Source: Roseateles saccharophilus (GTDB lineage Bacteria > Pseudomonadota > Gammaproteobacteria > Burkholderiales > Burkholderiaceae_C). Taken from it: DNA of 64,000 nt. How positions within the stretch are numbered: position 1 is the stretch's first letter; each line of letters begins with the position of its first letter. The translations under genes and the position numbers were made by a program. Where the stretch lies: positions 62,001 through 126,000 of the forward strand of contig NZ_SMBU01000001.1 in the NCBI RefSeq assembly GCF_004342485.1. Reading direction: 5' to 3'. The notes beneath the pieces are model-generated. The model did no database searches. It worked only from the letters and a program-made list of their open reading frames with translations, and had not been told where the DNA came from. Shown piece after piece: positions 43,226 through 50,790 of the stretch.

Positions 43226-44104
43226 ATGAAAACCCTGTTGCCGCTCCTCCTTGCCCTCGGAGTCTGCGCCACCGCCAAGGCCGGCCCGGCGCTGGATCGC
43301 ATCCAGTCCAGTGGCCGCATCGTGCTCGCCCACCGTGAGTCTTCCGTGCCCTTCAGCTACCTGCTGCCCGACGGCCGGCCCGTCGGCTATGCGGTCGACC
43401 TCTGCCTCAAGATGGCCGAGGCGGTGCGCAAGAAGCTGAAGATGAGCACGCTGAACCCGCAGTTCCTGCTGGTCACGCCGGCCAACCGCATCCAGATGGT
43501 GGTGGACGGCAAGGCCGACATGGAATGCGGCTCGACGACCAACAACGCCGAGCGCCGCGAGAAGGTCGCTTTCACCGTGCCCCTCTACATCACCGGCGCG
43601 CGCTACCTGGTGCGGGCCGACAGCGGCATCGTCGAACTCGCGCAGTTCGACGGCAAGACCCTGGTCTCCACCAAGGGCACGACGCCGCTGAAGTCAATCA
43701 CCCAGGCCAACGGCGAGCGCGCGCTGCACATCAACATCGTCGAGGCGCCGGACCACGCCAAGGCGATGGAGATGCTGGCCGCCGGCCAGGCGGACGGCTT
43801 CGTCATGGACGACGTGCTGCTCTATGGCATCGTCTCGGCGCGGCCGGACGCGGCGAAGTTCCGCGTCGTCGGCAAGTTCCTGACCATCGAGCCGCTGTCC
43901 ATCGTGCTGCCCAAGAACGACCCGGAGCTCAAGGCCATCGTCGACGAGGAGATGAAGCGCCTCATCGCCAGCCACGAAGCCCAGGCCATCTACGACCGCT
44001 GGTTCATGAAGCCCATCCCGCCCAAGAACACGGCGCTGAACCTGCCGATGAGCTACCTGCTGAAGGACTTCTGGAAGTACCCGTCGGACCAGGTACCGTA
44101 TTAG
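43226..44104 (+). CDS. Amino-acid-type periplasmic solute-binding protein (GltI-like)
   Basis: 292-residue SBP family 3 protein with signal peptide MKTLLPLLLALGVCATAKA. The mature chain opens LDRIQSSGRIVLAHRESSVPFSYLLPDGRPVGYAVDLC and contains the amino-acid carboxylate-binding region (MECGSTTNNAERREKVAFTVP), as in glutamate/aspartate binding proteins. The C-terminal ~20 residues (PPKNTALNLPMSYLLKDFWKYPSDQVPY) match the GltI end. No permease or ATPase genes follow, so it works with a transporter encoded elsewhere or as a sensor ligand. A GC hairpin (CGCCGC...GCGGCG, about 44112-44130) follows the stop. Confidence 0.9.
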   Translation: MKTLLPLLLALGVCATAKAGPALDRIQSSGRIVLAHRESSVPFSYLLPDGRPVGYAVDLCLKMAEAVRKKLKMSTLNPQFLLVTPANRIQMVVDGKADMECGSTTNNAERREKVAFTVPLYITGARYLVRADSGIVELAQFDGKTLVSTKGTTPLKSITQANGERALHINIVEAPDHAKAMEMLAAGQADGFVMDDVLLYGIVSARPDAAKFRVVGKFLTIEPLSIVLPKNDPELKAIVDEEMKRLIASHEAQAIYDRWFMKPIPPKNTALNLPMSYLLKDFWKYPSDQVPY

Positions 44105-44183
44105 GCCCGGCGCCGCCGGCTTCGCGGCGCTCAAACGCCCAGATAAACCCCGAGCAAAGGCGCGGCGAAGGTCGAGACAATTT

Positions 44184-45191
44184 GTGGCGCAGCCCGTGTC
44201 ACAGATGAGCACCGAATCCCTCGCCGAATCCCTTCCCCGCGTCGGCCCGCGCCGGCTGGGTTCGCTGCGGTTGCGGCTGATGCTGGGGGTGCCGCTGCTG
44301 ACCGGCCTCGTCGTCGCGGCCTTCGAGTGGAGCCTGGGCGGCTTCGAGCCGCTGCGCGAGATGCTGGCGCGCACGGGCCTGCTGGTGCTGCTGCTCAGCG
44401 CGGCGCAGCTGCTGCTGGTCGAGACCCTGCTGCTGCGGCCGCTGCGCCGCCTGGCGGCGGGCTGCGAGGCGATGGAATCGGCTCCCGTGCCGCTGACCCC
44501 CGAGGCCGATGTTCCGGCGCCCGGCCTCACGGCCGAGCTGGACCGCATCGGCCACGCGATGCGGCGTGCGCGCGGCTCGCTGTGGCAGCAGGACCAGGAC
44601 GCCCGCGAGCTGCGCCGCGAGCTGGCCCAGCAGCGCCACCTGCTCGAGGAGGCCCGCTCGGCCCTGGACGCCAATCAGCGCGAGCTCGCCAGCCTCGTGC
44701 GCACCGACGTGCTGACCGGCATCGCCAACCAGCGCGCCTTCGACGAGGCGCTGCGCCGCGAGTTCAAGCGCGCCCAGCGCCAGCGCGGGCTGCTGGCGCT
44801 GGCGGTGCTGGACCTGGACCAGTTCAAGCAGTTCAACCTCGCCCACGGCACGGCCGTCGGCGACCAGGCGCTGCAGCGCGTGGCCACCTTGCTCAACGAG
44901 CGTTTCCAGCGCGACACCGACGTCGTCGCGCGCCTGGGCGGCGAGGAGTTCGTCGCGCTGCTGCCCGGCTTCGGCATGGCCGAGGCGCAAGGTGTGCTGG
45001 AGTCTTTGCGCGACGAGCTGCGTGCGCTGCGCCTGCCCGATGGCCAGGGCGACCTGACGCTCAGCGTCGGCCTCGCCGCGGCCAGCCCGGCCCATCCTTA
45101 CCTCAGCGCGCAGGCTCTGCTGCAGGCGGCCGACGAGGCGCTCTACATCGCCAAGCACGCCGGCAGGGACCGGCTCAGCCTGGCGGCCTGA
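44184..45191 (+). CDS. Membrane GGDEF diguanylate cyclase
   Basis: About 335 residues. Two N-terminal hydrophobic helices (LMLGVPLLTGLVVAAFEW; ARTGLLVLLLSAAQLLLVETLLL) bracket a very short loop, then a HAMP-like/coiled-coil stretch (RLAAGCEAMES; ARELRRELAQQRHLLEEARSALDANQRELASL) and a GGDEF domain with intact GGEEF (ARLGGEEFVALLPG) and RxxD inhibitory site (RDTD). It should make c-di-GMP. The start is uncertain: GTG 44184 (AAGG 12 nt upstream) or ATG 44205 (no clear ribosome-binding site). It converges on the HDOD gene, with 3 bp between stops. Confidence 0.9.
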   Translation: MAQPVSQMSTESLAESLPRVGPRRLGSLRLRLMLGVPLLTGLVVAAFEWSLGGFEPLREMLARTGLLVLLLSAAQLLLVETLLLRPLRRLAAGCEAMESAPVPLTPEADVPAPGLTAELDRIGHAMRRARGSLWQQDQDARELRRELAQQRHLLEEARSALDANQRELASLVRTDVLTGIANQRAFDEALRREFKRAQRQRGLLALAVLDLDQFKQFNLAHGTAVGDQALQRVATLLNERFQRDTDVVARLGGEEFVALLPGFGMAEAQGVLESLRDELRALRLPDGQGDLTLSVGLAAASPAHPYLSAQALLQAADEALYIAKHAGRDRLSLAA

Positions 45192-45194
45192 ACG

Positions 45195-46013
45195 TCAGCG
45201 CCCGTGCTCCTGGGCAGCGAGCAGCTGCTCGTTGACGCGCCGTGCGGCGCGCAGCACCAGGGTCTCGTCGAGCTGGGCCTGGGGTGCGATCTGGCTGGCG
45301 ATCTCGTCGAGCTGGTCGGGGTGGGTCAGCAGCGCCCAGGCCACGGCCGAGATCGCGCAGACGCTGCGGCGCGCCAGGCTCTCGGGCATGGTCAGCGTCG
45401 TCTGCACCTCGACGTGGTAGCGCACGCTGGCCACCGCGGCCGGCGCCAGGCCCCAGCTCTCGCACAGCGCCGCGCCGAGTGCGTCGTGGCTGACGCCGAA
45501 GGCCGTCTTCTCCAGCTCCACCAGATCGGCGTCGCGCGTGGCGGCGCGCAGCATGGCCGGGTAGTGGGCGGGCGCGTGGCGGTAGAGCACCGCCTTGCCG
45601 CACTCCTCGAACAGGCCGGCCGAATGCGCGGCCCAGGGGTCCACGCCCAGCATCTGGCCCATGCGGCCCATCAGCAGGCCGCGCTGCGACGCGCGCGTCC
45701 AGACCGACTCCAGTTCGGCCGCGGCCGGGAAGGCGGCGCGCAGGCCCATCTCAAAGGTGATGGCGGCGACCTCGCGCATGCCGAGGTAGGTCAGCGCCTG
45801 GTGCACCGTCTGCACGCGGCCGCGCAGGCCGTACAGCGACGAGTTCACCGCCTTCATGACGGCGGCGGCCAGGGCCATGTCGGTTTCGACCAGCGAGGAC
45901 ATGGCCTGCAGGTCGATGTCCTCGGCCGCCATCAGCAGCGAGAGCTTGACCAGGACCTCGGGCTGGGTCGGGATCTCGATGTCCAGATTGCGCAGTTGAG
46001 GATCGACGGGCAT
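45195..46013 (-). CDS. HDOD-domain protein
   Basis: 272-residue soluble signalling protein consisting of an HDOD domain (about 15-210): IEIPTQPEVLVKLSLLMA, VMKAVNSSLYGLRGRVQTVHQALTYLGMREV, and a degenerate HD region (AAHSAGLFEECGKAVLYRHAP) lacking the metal-binding HD pair of true phosphohydrolases. HDOD proteins act in regulatory assemblies, often linked to c-di-GMP and motility. The GGDEF neighbour supports such a role. It starts with ATG at 46013; the permease stop at 46050 lies upstream on the same strand. Confidence 0.9.
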   Translation of the reverse strand: MPVDPQLRNLDIEIPTQPEVLVKLSLLMAAEDIDLQAMSSLVETDMALAAAVMKAVNSSLYGLRGRVQTVHQALTYLGMREVAAITFEMGLRAAFPAAAELESVWTRASQRGLLMGRMGQMLGVDPWAAHSAGLFEECGKAVLYRHAPAHYPAMLRAATRDADLVELEKTAFGVSHDALGAALCESWGLAPAAVASVRYHVEVQTTLTMPESLARRSVCAISAVAWALLTHPDQLDEIASQIAPQAQLDETLVLRAARRVNEQLLAAQEHGR

Positions 46014-46049
46014 GGTGGGTGGGGACGCTGGGGGATGCCTGATGGTAGT

Positions 46050-46811
46050 TCAGCGGAGGAAGGCGTCCCAGGCTGTTTTCAGGATCAGGCAGCCGACGAC
46101 GACGACGAAGACGCCCCGCACGAAACCGGCGCCATGCTTCAGGGCCAGCCGCGTGCCGAGCAGGCTGCCGGCGACATTGGTCACGGCCATCACCGCGGCC
46201 ACATGCCACCAGATATGGCCCTTGCTGACGAACAGTGCGATCGCGAACGCATTCGTCAGCAGGTTCATCAGCTTGGCCGTGGCCGACGCGTGCAGGAAGT
46301 CGTAACCCAGCAGCCGCACGAACAGGAAGACGAAGAAGCTGCCCGTGCCGGGGCCGAAGAAGCCGTCGTAGAAGCCCACGGCCAGCGCGATGGCGCCGGC
46401 CACCGCGGCCTCGGCGCGGCCTTGGAAGCGCGGCCGGTGCTCGCGGCCGAGGTCCTTCCTGGCCAGCGTGTAGGCCAGCACGGCCAGCAGCACCAGGGGC
46501 AGGGCCTTGCGCAGGCCGTTCGGGCTGACGAGGGTCAGCGCCCAGGCGCCGGCGAAGCTGCCCAGCCCGGCCAGCGCCGCGGCCGGCATCAGCCGCCGCC
46601 AGGGCAGGTCGACCCGCTTGACGTACTGCAACGTGGCCCATCCTGTGCCCCAGACGGACGCGCCCTTGTTCGTGCCCAGCAGCGTGGCCGGCGCCGCGCC
46701 CGGGAAGGTGCTGAACAGCGCCGGCACCAGCACCAGACCGCCGCCGCCCGCCACTGCATCGATGAAGCCTGCGAGCAGGGAGGCGAGGGCGACGGTGAGC
46801 AGTTCGAGCAT
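46050..46811 (-). CDS. TauE/SafE-family (TSUP) membrane permease
   Basis: 253-residue inner-membrane protein with about eight helices. The N-terminal half has the family signature GFIDAVAGGGGLVLVPAL with the conserved TNKGASVWGTG; the second half repeats it (GFYDGFFGPGTGSFFVFLFV). TSUP members export sulfite, sulfoacetate or other small organic anions, or take up sulfur compounds; the substrate is unknown. The start is chosen at 46811 (MLELLTVALASLLAGF), with GGAA six bases upstream; 46823 is an alternative. It is preceded by a 537-bp gene-free, hairpin-rich region. Confidence 0.88.
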   Translation of the reverse strand: MLELLTVALASLLAGFIDAVAGGGGLVLVPALFSTFPGAAPATLLGTNKGASVWGTGWATLQYVKRVDLPWRRLMPAAALAGLGSFAGAWALTLVSPNGLRKALPLVLLAVLAYTLARKDLGREHRPRFQGRAEAAVAGAIALAVGFYDGFFGPGTGSFFVFLFVRLLGYDFLHASATAKLMNLLTNAFAIALFVSKGHIWWHVAAVMAVTNVAGSLLGTRLALKHGAGFVRGVFVVVVGCLILKTAWDAFLR

Positions 46812-47348
46812 GTTGGATTCCATCAGCACGCGGCGTGGCCGGCGTGCCTTCATCGGGCCGAGCGCCGGGCCGCTCCCAAGCCGGCCCGTCCGGCGATGTG
46901 CGAGCGGGGCATGCCCCGCGAGCATCGCCATCCCCTCGGGGGCTGAGGCCGGACACGGTGAGTCCTGTGGACTCACCGTGCCTGCCGAAGAGCTGCGGGC
47001 TGGCCCGCAGCGCGGTCTGCAAGACCGCGCCAGGACCGCCCGCGTTCAGCGGGGCGAGACTGGACGAGGGGCGAAAATAAAACGGCCACCAAGGGGTGCC
47101 TTGGTGGCCGGTGTGATTGTCTTCGGGGTCACGAAGCAACCTTCTGCGCTGCGCGCTTGTCTTGTCTCCTCACAACCCGCCCGGCGGTCCGAAACCAGGG
47201 TCTGGAACCGCGTCGAGTGACAGGAATGTATTGCCCCGCCGCGGTGCACGGCACTGGGGTATGCCCGGGTTCGCCGGCCGCGAAAGGTGCGTTTTGCACC
47301 AGGCGGGTGCCGATTTCGGGCCCGTCGGCCCGGGTCAAAATGGCCGCC
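46812..47348. other. 537-bp gene-free region rich in inverted repeats
   Basis: It contains a perfect 16-bp palindrome (46904-46919), then at about 46945-46990 a repeat-like unit (GCTGAGGCCGG, a stem ACGGTGAGTCC with GGACTCACCGT, CCTGCCGAAG) whose frame resembles the dispersed repeats at 7.1 and 38.1 kb but with another stem sequence. Two more GC hairpins follow up to 47030, then a strong minus-strand terminator (47074-47110). A perfect Shine-Dalgarno-like GAGGAGACAAG reads on the minus strand at about 47163-47173 with no good start codon at the right spacing. No convincing gene. Confidence 0.6.
47074..47110 (-). terminator. Strong intrinsic terminator on the minus strand with no obvious gene upstream
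   Basis: A 12-bp perfect stem CGGCCACCAAGG (47083-47094) with CCTTGGTGGCCG (47099-47110) and a GGTG/CACC loop. On the minus strand it is followed by TTTTATTTT (47082-47074), the textbook arrangement. The only minus-strand open frames running into it are tiny (about 28 codons) or GC-rich shadows, so it may end a small RNA. Confidence 0.75.
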
Positions 47349-48749
47349 ATGCGCCGCGTCTTCCAGCTGTTTTCCCTCTGTCTGAGCCTGCTTCTGGCCG
47401 CCTGCGGCGGGGGCGGTGGCGGGGCCACCACCAGCAGTTCCGGCGGCGCGACGGGCGGAACTTCCGGAGGCACCGGCGGCATCGGGCAGACGCTGACACT
47501 GTCGCTTCCGACCAACGGCCTCGCGCCGGCCGACCTGGCCGTCGTCGTGGCCGAGGGCGATGCGCTCAGCGAGGCCGTAGGCGCGGCCTATGTCGCGGCG
47601 CGTGGCGTGCCGGCGGCCAACCTGATCAAGGTCAAGCTCGGCACGGCCAGCGACAGCATCGGTGCGGCCGATTTCGCGGCGCTGAAGGCCGACCTCGACG
47701 CCAGGCTGCCCGCCGGCATCCAGGCCACCTTGCTGACCTGGAGTGCGCCCAGCCGTGTCGTGGGTGCCTGCAGCATGGGCATCACCAGCGCCATGGCGCT
47801 GGGCTTCGACACCAAATACTGCAACCCGACGGCGACGGCCTGTGTGGCGACGGCGGCGTCGCCGCTCTACGACAGCGAGTCCCGCCGCCCGCAGGGCGAA
47901 CTGCAGCTGCGCCCGTCGATGCTGCTGGGCGCGCGCACGCTGGATGCCGCCAAGGCGCTGATCGCCCGCGGCGTGGCCGCCGACGCGACGCTGCCCGCGG
48001 GCGACGGCTGGCTGGTGCGCACGACCGACACCGACCGCAACCTGCGCTGGACGGACTTCGCGCCGCTGCCTGCCGCCTGGAGCGGCGCGCTCGCGCTGAA
48101 CTACGTCGACAACAGCGCCGCTCCCGCCGGCGCCGACTCGCCGTCCGGCAAGAGCAATGTGCTCTTCTACCTGACCGGCCTGGCCAGCGTGGGCAATCTG
48201 TCGACGCTGCAGTTCCGCCCCGGCGCCCTGGCCGACACGCTGACCTCCTATGCCGGCCTGCTGCCCGGGGCCAACGGCCAGATGCCCGTCACCGCCTGGC
48301 TGGACGCCGGCGCGACGGCCAGCTACGGCACCGTCGAGGAGCCCTGCAACTACCAGCAGAAGTTCTCGCGCGCCTCGGTCCTCATCGACCAGTACTGGCG
48401 CGGCGCGACCGCCGTCGAGGCCTATTGGAAGGCCGTGCAATGGCCGGGCCAGGGCCTGTTCGTCGGCGAGCCGCTGGCCCAGCCATTCCGCGACAGCCCG
48501 AGCTTCGCCATCGTCGGCGGCGAATACCAGATCAGGACGCGCGCCCTGCGGCCCGGTGGCCGCTATGCGCTGCAATACCGCCTGTCCGGCGCCAGCGATT
48601 GGACGACGCTGGCCACGTTCACCGGCGTGCGCGGCCAGGCCCTGGACGGCCGCGCGCCGCTGCCACCGGCCGCGGCCGTGCAGATACGCTGGCAGGGGCC
48701 CTGCCCCGATAACGTGGCCAACAGCTGCACGCTGGCGCAATCGAGCTGA
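47349..48749 (+). CDS. TIGR03790-family lipoprotein
   Basis: 466-residue putative lipoprotein with lipobox LLLAAC, followed by a Gly/Ser/Thr-rich linker. The core (ADLAVVVAEGDALSEAVGAAYVAARGVPAANLIKVKL, then LLTWSAPSRVVGACSMGITSAMALGFD) matches my recollection of the uncharacterised TIGR03790 family. A strand-rich C-terminal part (RTRALRPGGRYALQYRLSGASDW) resembles an Ig/fibronectin-like end. The biochemical function is unknown. ATG 47349 is chosen; ATG 47340 is equally possible as neither has a clear ribosome-binding site. The pseudopilin gene follows after about 100 bp. Confidence 0.75.
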   Translation: MRRVFQLFSLCLSLLLAACGGGGGGATTSSSGGATGGTSGGTGGIGQTLTLSLPTNGLAPADLAVVVAEGDALSEAVGAAYVAARGVPAANLIKVKLGTASDSIGAADFAALKADLDARLPAGIQATLLTWSAPSRVVGACSMGITSAMALGFDTKYCNPTATACVATAASPLYDSESRRPQGELQLRPSMLLGARTLDAAKALIARGVAADATLPAGDGWLVRTTDTDRNLRWTDFAPLPAAWSGALALNYVDNSAAPAGADSPSGKSNVLFYLTGLASVGNLSTLQFRPGALADTLTSYAGLLPGANGQMPVTAWLDAGATASYGTVEEPCNYQQKFSRASVLIDQYWRGATAVEAYWKAVQWPGQGLFVGEPLAQPFRDSPSFAIVGGEYQIRTRALRPGGRYALQYRLSGASDWTTLATFTGVRGQALDGRAPLPPAAAVQIRWQGPCPDNVANSCTLAQSS

Positions 48750-48848
48750 CCGTCACGTGGCCCGCCGAGAATGTGGGTCGGTCAAATCCCGATTGCAGGG
48801 GCTGGTCCGCTGATGAACAGTCGCCCTCCCGCTGTAGCCCGCCCGACC

Positions 48849-49271
48849 ATGTCCCGTCCGTTCCCCGTCCGTTCCAGCGGCTTCACACTGCTCGAACTGC
48901 TCGTCGTGATGGTCATCATCGGCCTGCTGGCCGGCTACGTCGGGCCGAAGTTCTTCGGCCAGATCGGCAAGAGCGAGGTCAAGGCGGCACGGGCCCAGAT
49001 CGACGCGCTGCAGAAGTCGCTCGACCAGTACCGCCTGGACGTCGGCCACTACCCTAGCACCGAGCAAGGCCTGGCCGCGCTCTTCAGCAAGCCGGCCGAC
49101 GAGCCCAAGTGGTCCGGCCCCTACCTGGCCAAGGCCGTGCCCAAGGACCCCTGGGGCCACGCCTACCAGTACCGCAGCCCCGGCGAGCATGGCGAGTACG
49201 ACCTGCTCAGCTACGGCCGCGACGGCCGCCCCGGCGGCGAGGGCGAGGACGACGACCTCATCTCCTGGTGA
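48849..49271 (+). CDS. GspG-like type II secretion pseudopilin, orphan
   Basis: 140-residue major-pseudopilin-like protein. The prepilin leader ends in G before FTLLELLVVMVIIGLLAGYVGPKFF, with Glu at +5, the substrate for prepilin peptidase. The globular part has the GspG features KAARAQIDALQKSLDQYRLDVGHYPSTEQGL, the C-terminal KDPWGHAYQYRSPG and the Ca-binding tail EDDDLISW. The start at 48849 gives an 11-residue leader; 48813 would give a 23-residue one. No other gsp genes are nearby, so it either serves a type II system encoded elsewhere or a separate minor-pilin assembly. A decayed protease fragment follows. Confidence 0.88.
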   Translation: MSRPFPVRSSGFTLLELLVVMVIIGLLAGYVGPKFFGQIGKSEVKAARAQIDALQKSLDQYRLDVGHYPSTEQGLAALFSKPADEPKWSGPYLAKAVPKDPWGHAYQYRSPGEHGEYDLLSYGRDGRPGGEGEDDDLISW

Positions 49272-49272
49272 C

Positions 49273-49690
49273 ATGAAGCACTCGCCTTCGCTTCGCTCTG
49301 CGTCACCAGTGCAGGGCTGACGGCCTCCATGCCGCAGGTCTTGACCCGCGTGCTGCGCACAGGCGCAGTCAGCGCCGAGCGCGTGGAGGCGCCCGACCGT
49401 GCCGCTGCCGAGACCGCGCTGACCCGCCTGGCCAGCGGCACCGCCGCGGCGCCGGTCATGGCCGGCTTCTCGTCGCGTGGCCCCAAGCAGGGCGACAGCA
49501 ACCTGATGAAGCCCGACCTGACCGCGCCGGGCGTGGACGTCATCGCACAGGTGACGGCGCTGCTGAGCCAGGCCGACCGTGACGGCGTCGCCGCCGGCAC
49601 CACGGGCAACCCGCAGTCCACCACGGTGCTGCGCGTGTCGACGGGCGGCAGCGTGCCCATCCTGAGCGAGCCGGCTACGGTCTCGTCCAA
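49273..49690 (+). pseudogene. Decayed subtilase (S8 peptidase) fragment
   Basis: The frame from about 49287 encodes VMAGFSSRGPKQGDSNLMKPDLTAPGVDVIA, the stretch that in subtilisin-like proteases directly precedes the catalytic Ser block (GTSMASPH). Here the Ser block is missing; after DVIA the frame jumps to unrelated QVTALLSQADRDG and then a strand-like tail. His and Asp catalytic regions are absent too. So this is an internal piece of an S8 protease with PA-like insertion, joined by deletion to other sequence. An ATG at 49329 gives a 152-codon open frame but a functional protein is unlikely. Confidence 0.7.
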
Positions 49691-49692
49691 GC

Positions 49693-49717
49693 CGCAGGTC
49701 GCGAGGCCTGCGTCTTT
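49693..49717 (+). terminator. Intrinsic terminator after the subtilase remnant
   Basis: GCAGG...CCTGC stem (about 49695-49711) followed by GTCTTTTT on the plus strand. It probably was the terminator of the former protease gene and may now end the lipoprotein-gspG transcript. Confidence 0.65.
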
Positions 49718-49809
49718 TTGCGTCGGCTTCGCGGTATTTCGGGCCGGGCCGCCAAGCATCGCCGCCCTTGGGGGCGCCCCGGCGTAGCTGCTGGGCCTGG
49801 GGCCCCGGT

Positions 49810-50217
49810 TCAGCGCAGGCTGGCTGGTGTGGCGAGCTGGCAGCGGCCGGCCACGCAGACCGCGCCCGGATCGGCCACGAAGGCGCAGTTGGAGCGCAGC
49901 CCGCTGGCCACGTTCTCGCGCCGCTGCGCCTCGGTCAGGCGCGCGGCCAGCTCCTTGAGGCGGGCCGCGTCGGTGCCCACGGAGGACCAGGCCAGATAGC
50001 CGGCCGGCCCGCCGCAGGCCTTGGCGCCCACGGCCAGCGAGCTGCACTGGCTGTCGGCCGTGCAGGCGGCCGTGCCGACGGCGGCCTGCAGCTCGCGCGA
50101 CAGGCGTTGCGACTCGGGCTCGGCGGCGCTCGCGGCGGGTGAGGGCGGCGGCGTCTGGGCGCAGCTGGCCAGCGCGGCCGAGACGAGGAGGGCGGCGAAC
50201 AGATGTTGCGGTTTCAT
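49810..50217 (-). CDS. Small putative lipoprotein of unknown function
   Basis: 135 residues with a lipobox (SAALASC) and a Pro/Ala-rich linker (AQTPPPSPAASAAEPES). The mature part contains six cysteines in the pattern GTAACTADSQCSSLAVGAKACGG ... LRSNCAFVADPGAVCVAGRC, suggesting disulphide pairing in the periplasm. I recognise no named domain. It is monocistronic and divergent from the CAP gene 54 bp away. Confidence 0.75.
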   Translation of the reverse strand: MKPQHLFAALLVSAALASCAQTPPPSPAASAAEPESQRLSRELQAAVGTAACTADSQCSSLAVGAKACGGPAGYLAWSSVGTDAARLKELAARLTEAQRRENVASGLRSNCAFVADPGAVCVAGRCQLATPASLR

Positions 50218-50271
50218 GCGGTCATGGTCGCCGCTGCCGGAGGGCTTGGCAACAGGCCCTAGGATGCCGGC

Positions 50272-50790
50272 ATGCGCTTCCTGCTCTTCCTGCTGCTCGC
50301 CATATGCGGTCCGGCGCCTGCCGCGCCGGATGGCGGCTGCGAGCCCGATGCACAGGCCGGCGCCGCGGCCCTGAACGCGCTGCGTGCCCAGGCCCGCGAA
50401 TGCGGCGGCCACCTCTGGCCCGCCGCGCCGGCCCTGCACTGGCAGGCCGTGCTCGGCGACTCGGCGCGGCGCCATGCGCAAGAGCTGGCGCGGCGCGACC
50501 ACGTCGAGCATGTCGGCGAGGCCGGCCAGTCCCTGCGCGCACGCCTGCACGAGGCCGGCTATGTGCTGCGCGCGGCCGGCGAGAACCTGGCCGGGGGGCC
50601 GCAGACGCTGGACGAGGCGCTGGCGCATTGGCTGGCCAGCACCTCGCATTGCGAGAATCTGATGACCGCCGAGTTCCAGGACTTCGGCCTGGCCTGCGTG
50701 ACCGGCCCCGGCCGTTGGCAGCGCTACTGGGTGCTGCAGATGGCAGCGCCGGCGGGCCGGCCCGAGTTCAGATCCAGCCCAGGTCGATAG
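50272..50790 (+). CDS. CAP-superfamily (SCP/PR1) secreted protein
   Basis: 172 residues with signal peptide MRFLLFLLLAICGPAPAA. The CAP domain signatures are ALNALRAQARECGG (N-terminal helix), LGDSARRHAQELARRDHVEHVGEAGQSLRARL with the conserved His, AGENLAGG, WLASTSHCENLMTAEFQDFGLAC and the final strand WVLQMA. Bacterial CAP proteins are extracytoplasmic and of uncertain role; the His/Glu pocket is retained. The 3' end overlaps the convergent response-regulator gene by 23 bp. Confidence 0.9.
   Translation: MRFLLFLLLAICGPAPAAPDGGCEPDAQAGAAALNALRAQARECGGHLWPAAPALHWQAVLGDSARRHAQELARRDHVEHVGEAGQSLRARLHEAGYVLRAAGENLAGGPQTLDEALAHWLASTSHCENLMTAEFQDFGLACVTGPGRWQRYWVLQMAAPAGRPEFRSSPGR

Noticed and set aside
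44466..44480. TGGAATCGGCTCCC in a GGDEF gene as a LacI-type site
   Set aside because: Poor symmetry and located inside an unrelated coding region.
47046..47132. 28-codon open frame through the minus-strand terminator
   Set aside because: It reads through the hairpin itself and has no start at a proper distance from the Shine-Dalgarno-like site; kept only as part of the small-RNA idea.
47160..47240. Possible tRNA-like fold near GTCCGAAACCAGGG
   Set aside because: No acceptor stem, anticodon loop or TpsiC consensus could be fitted.
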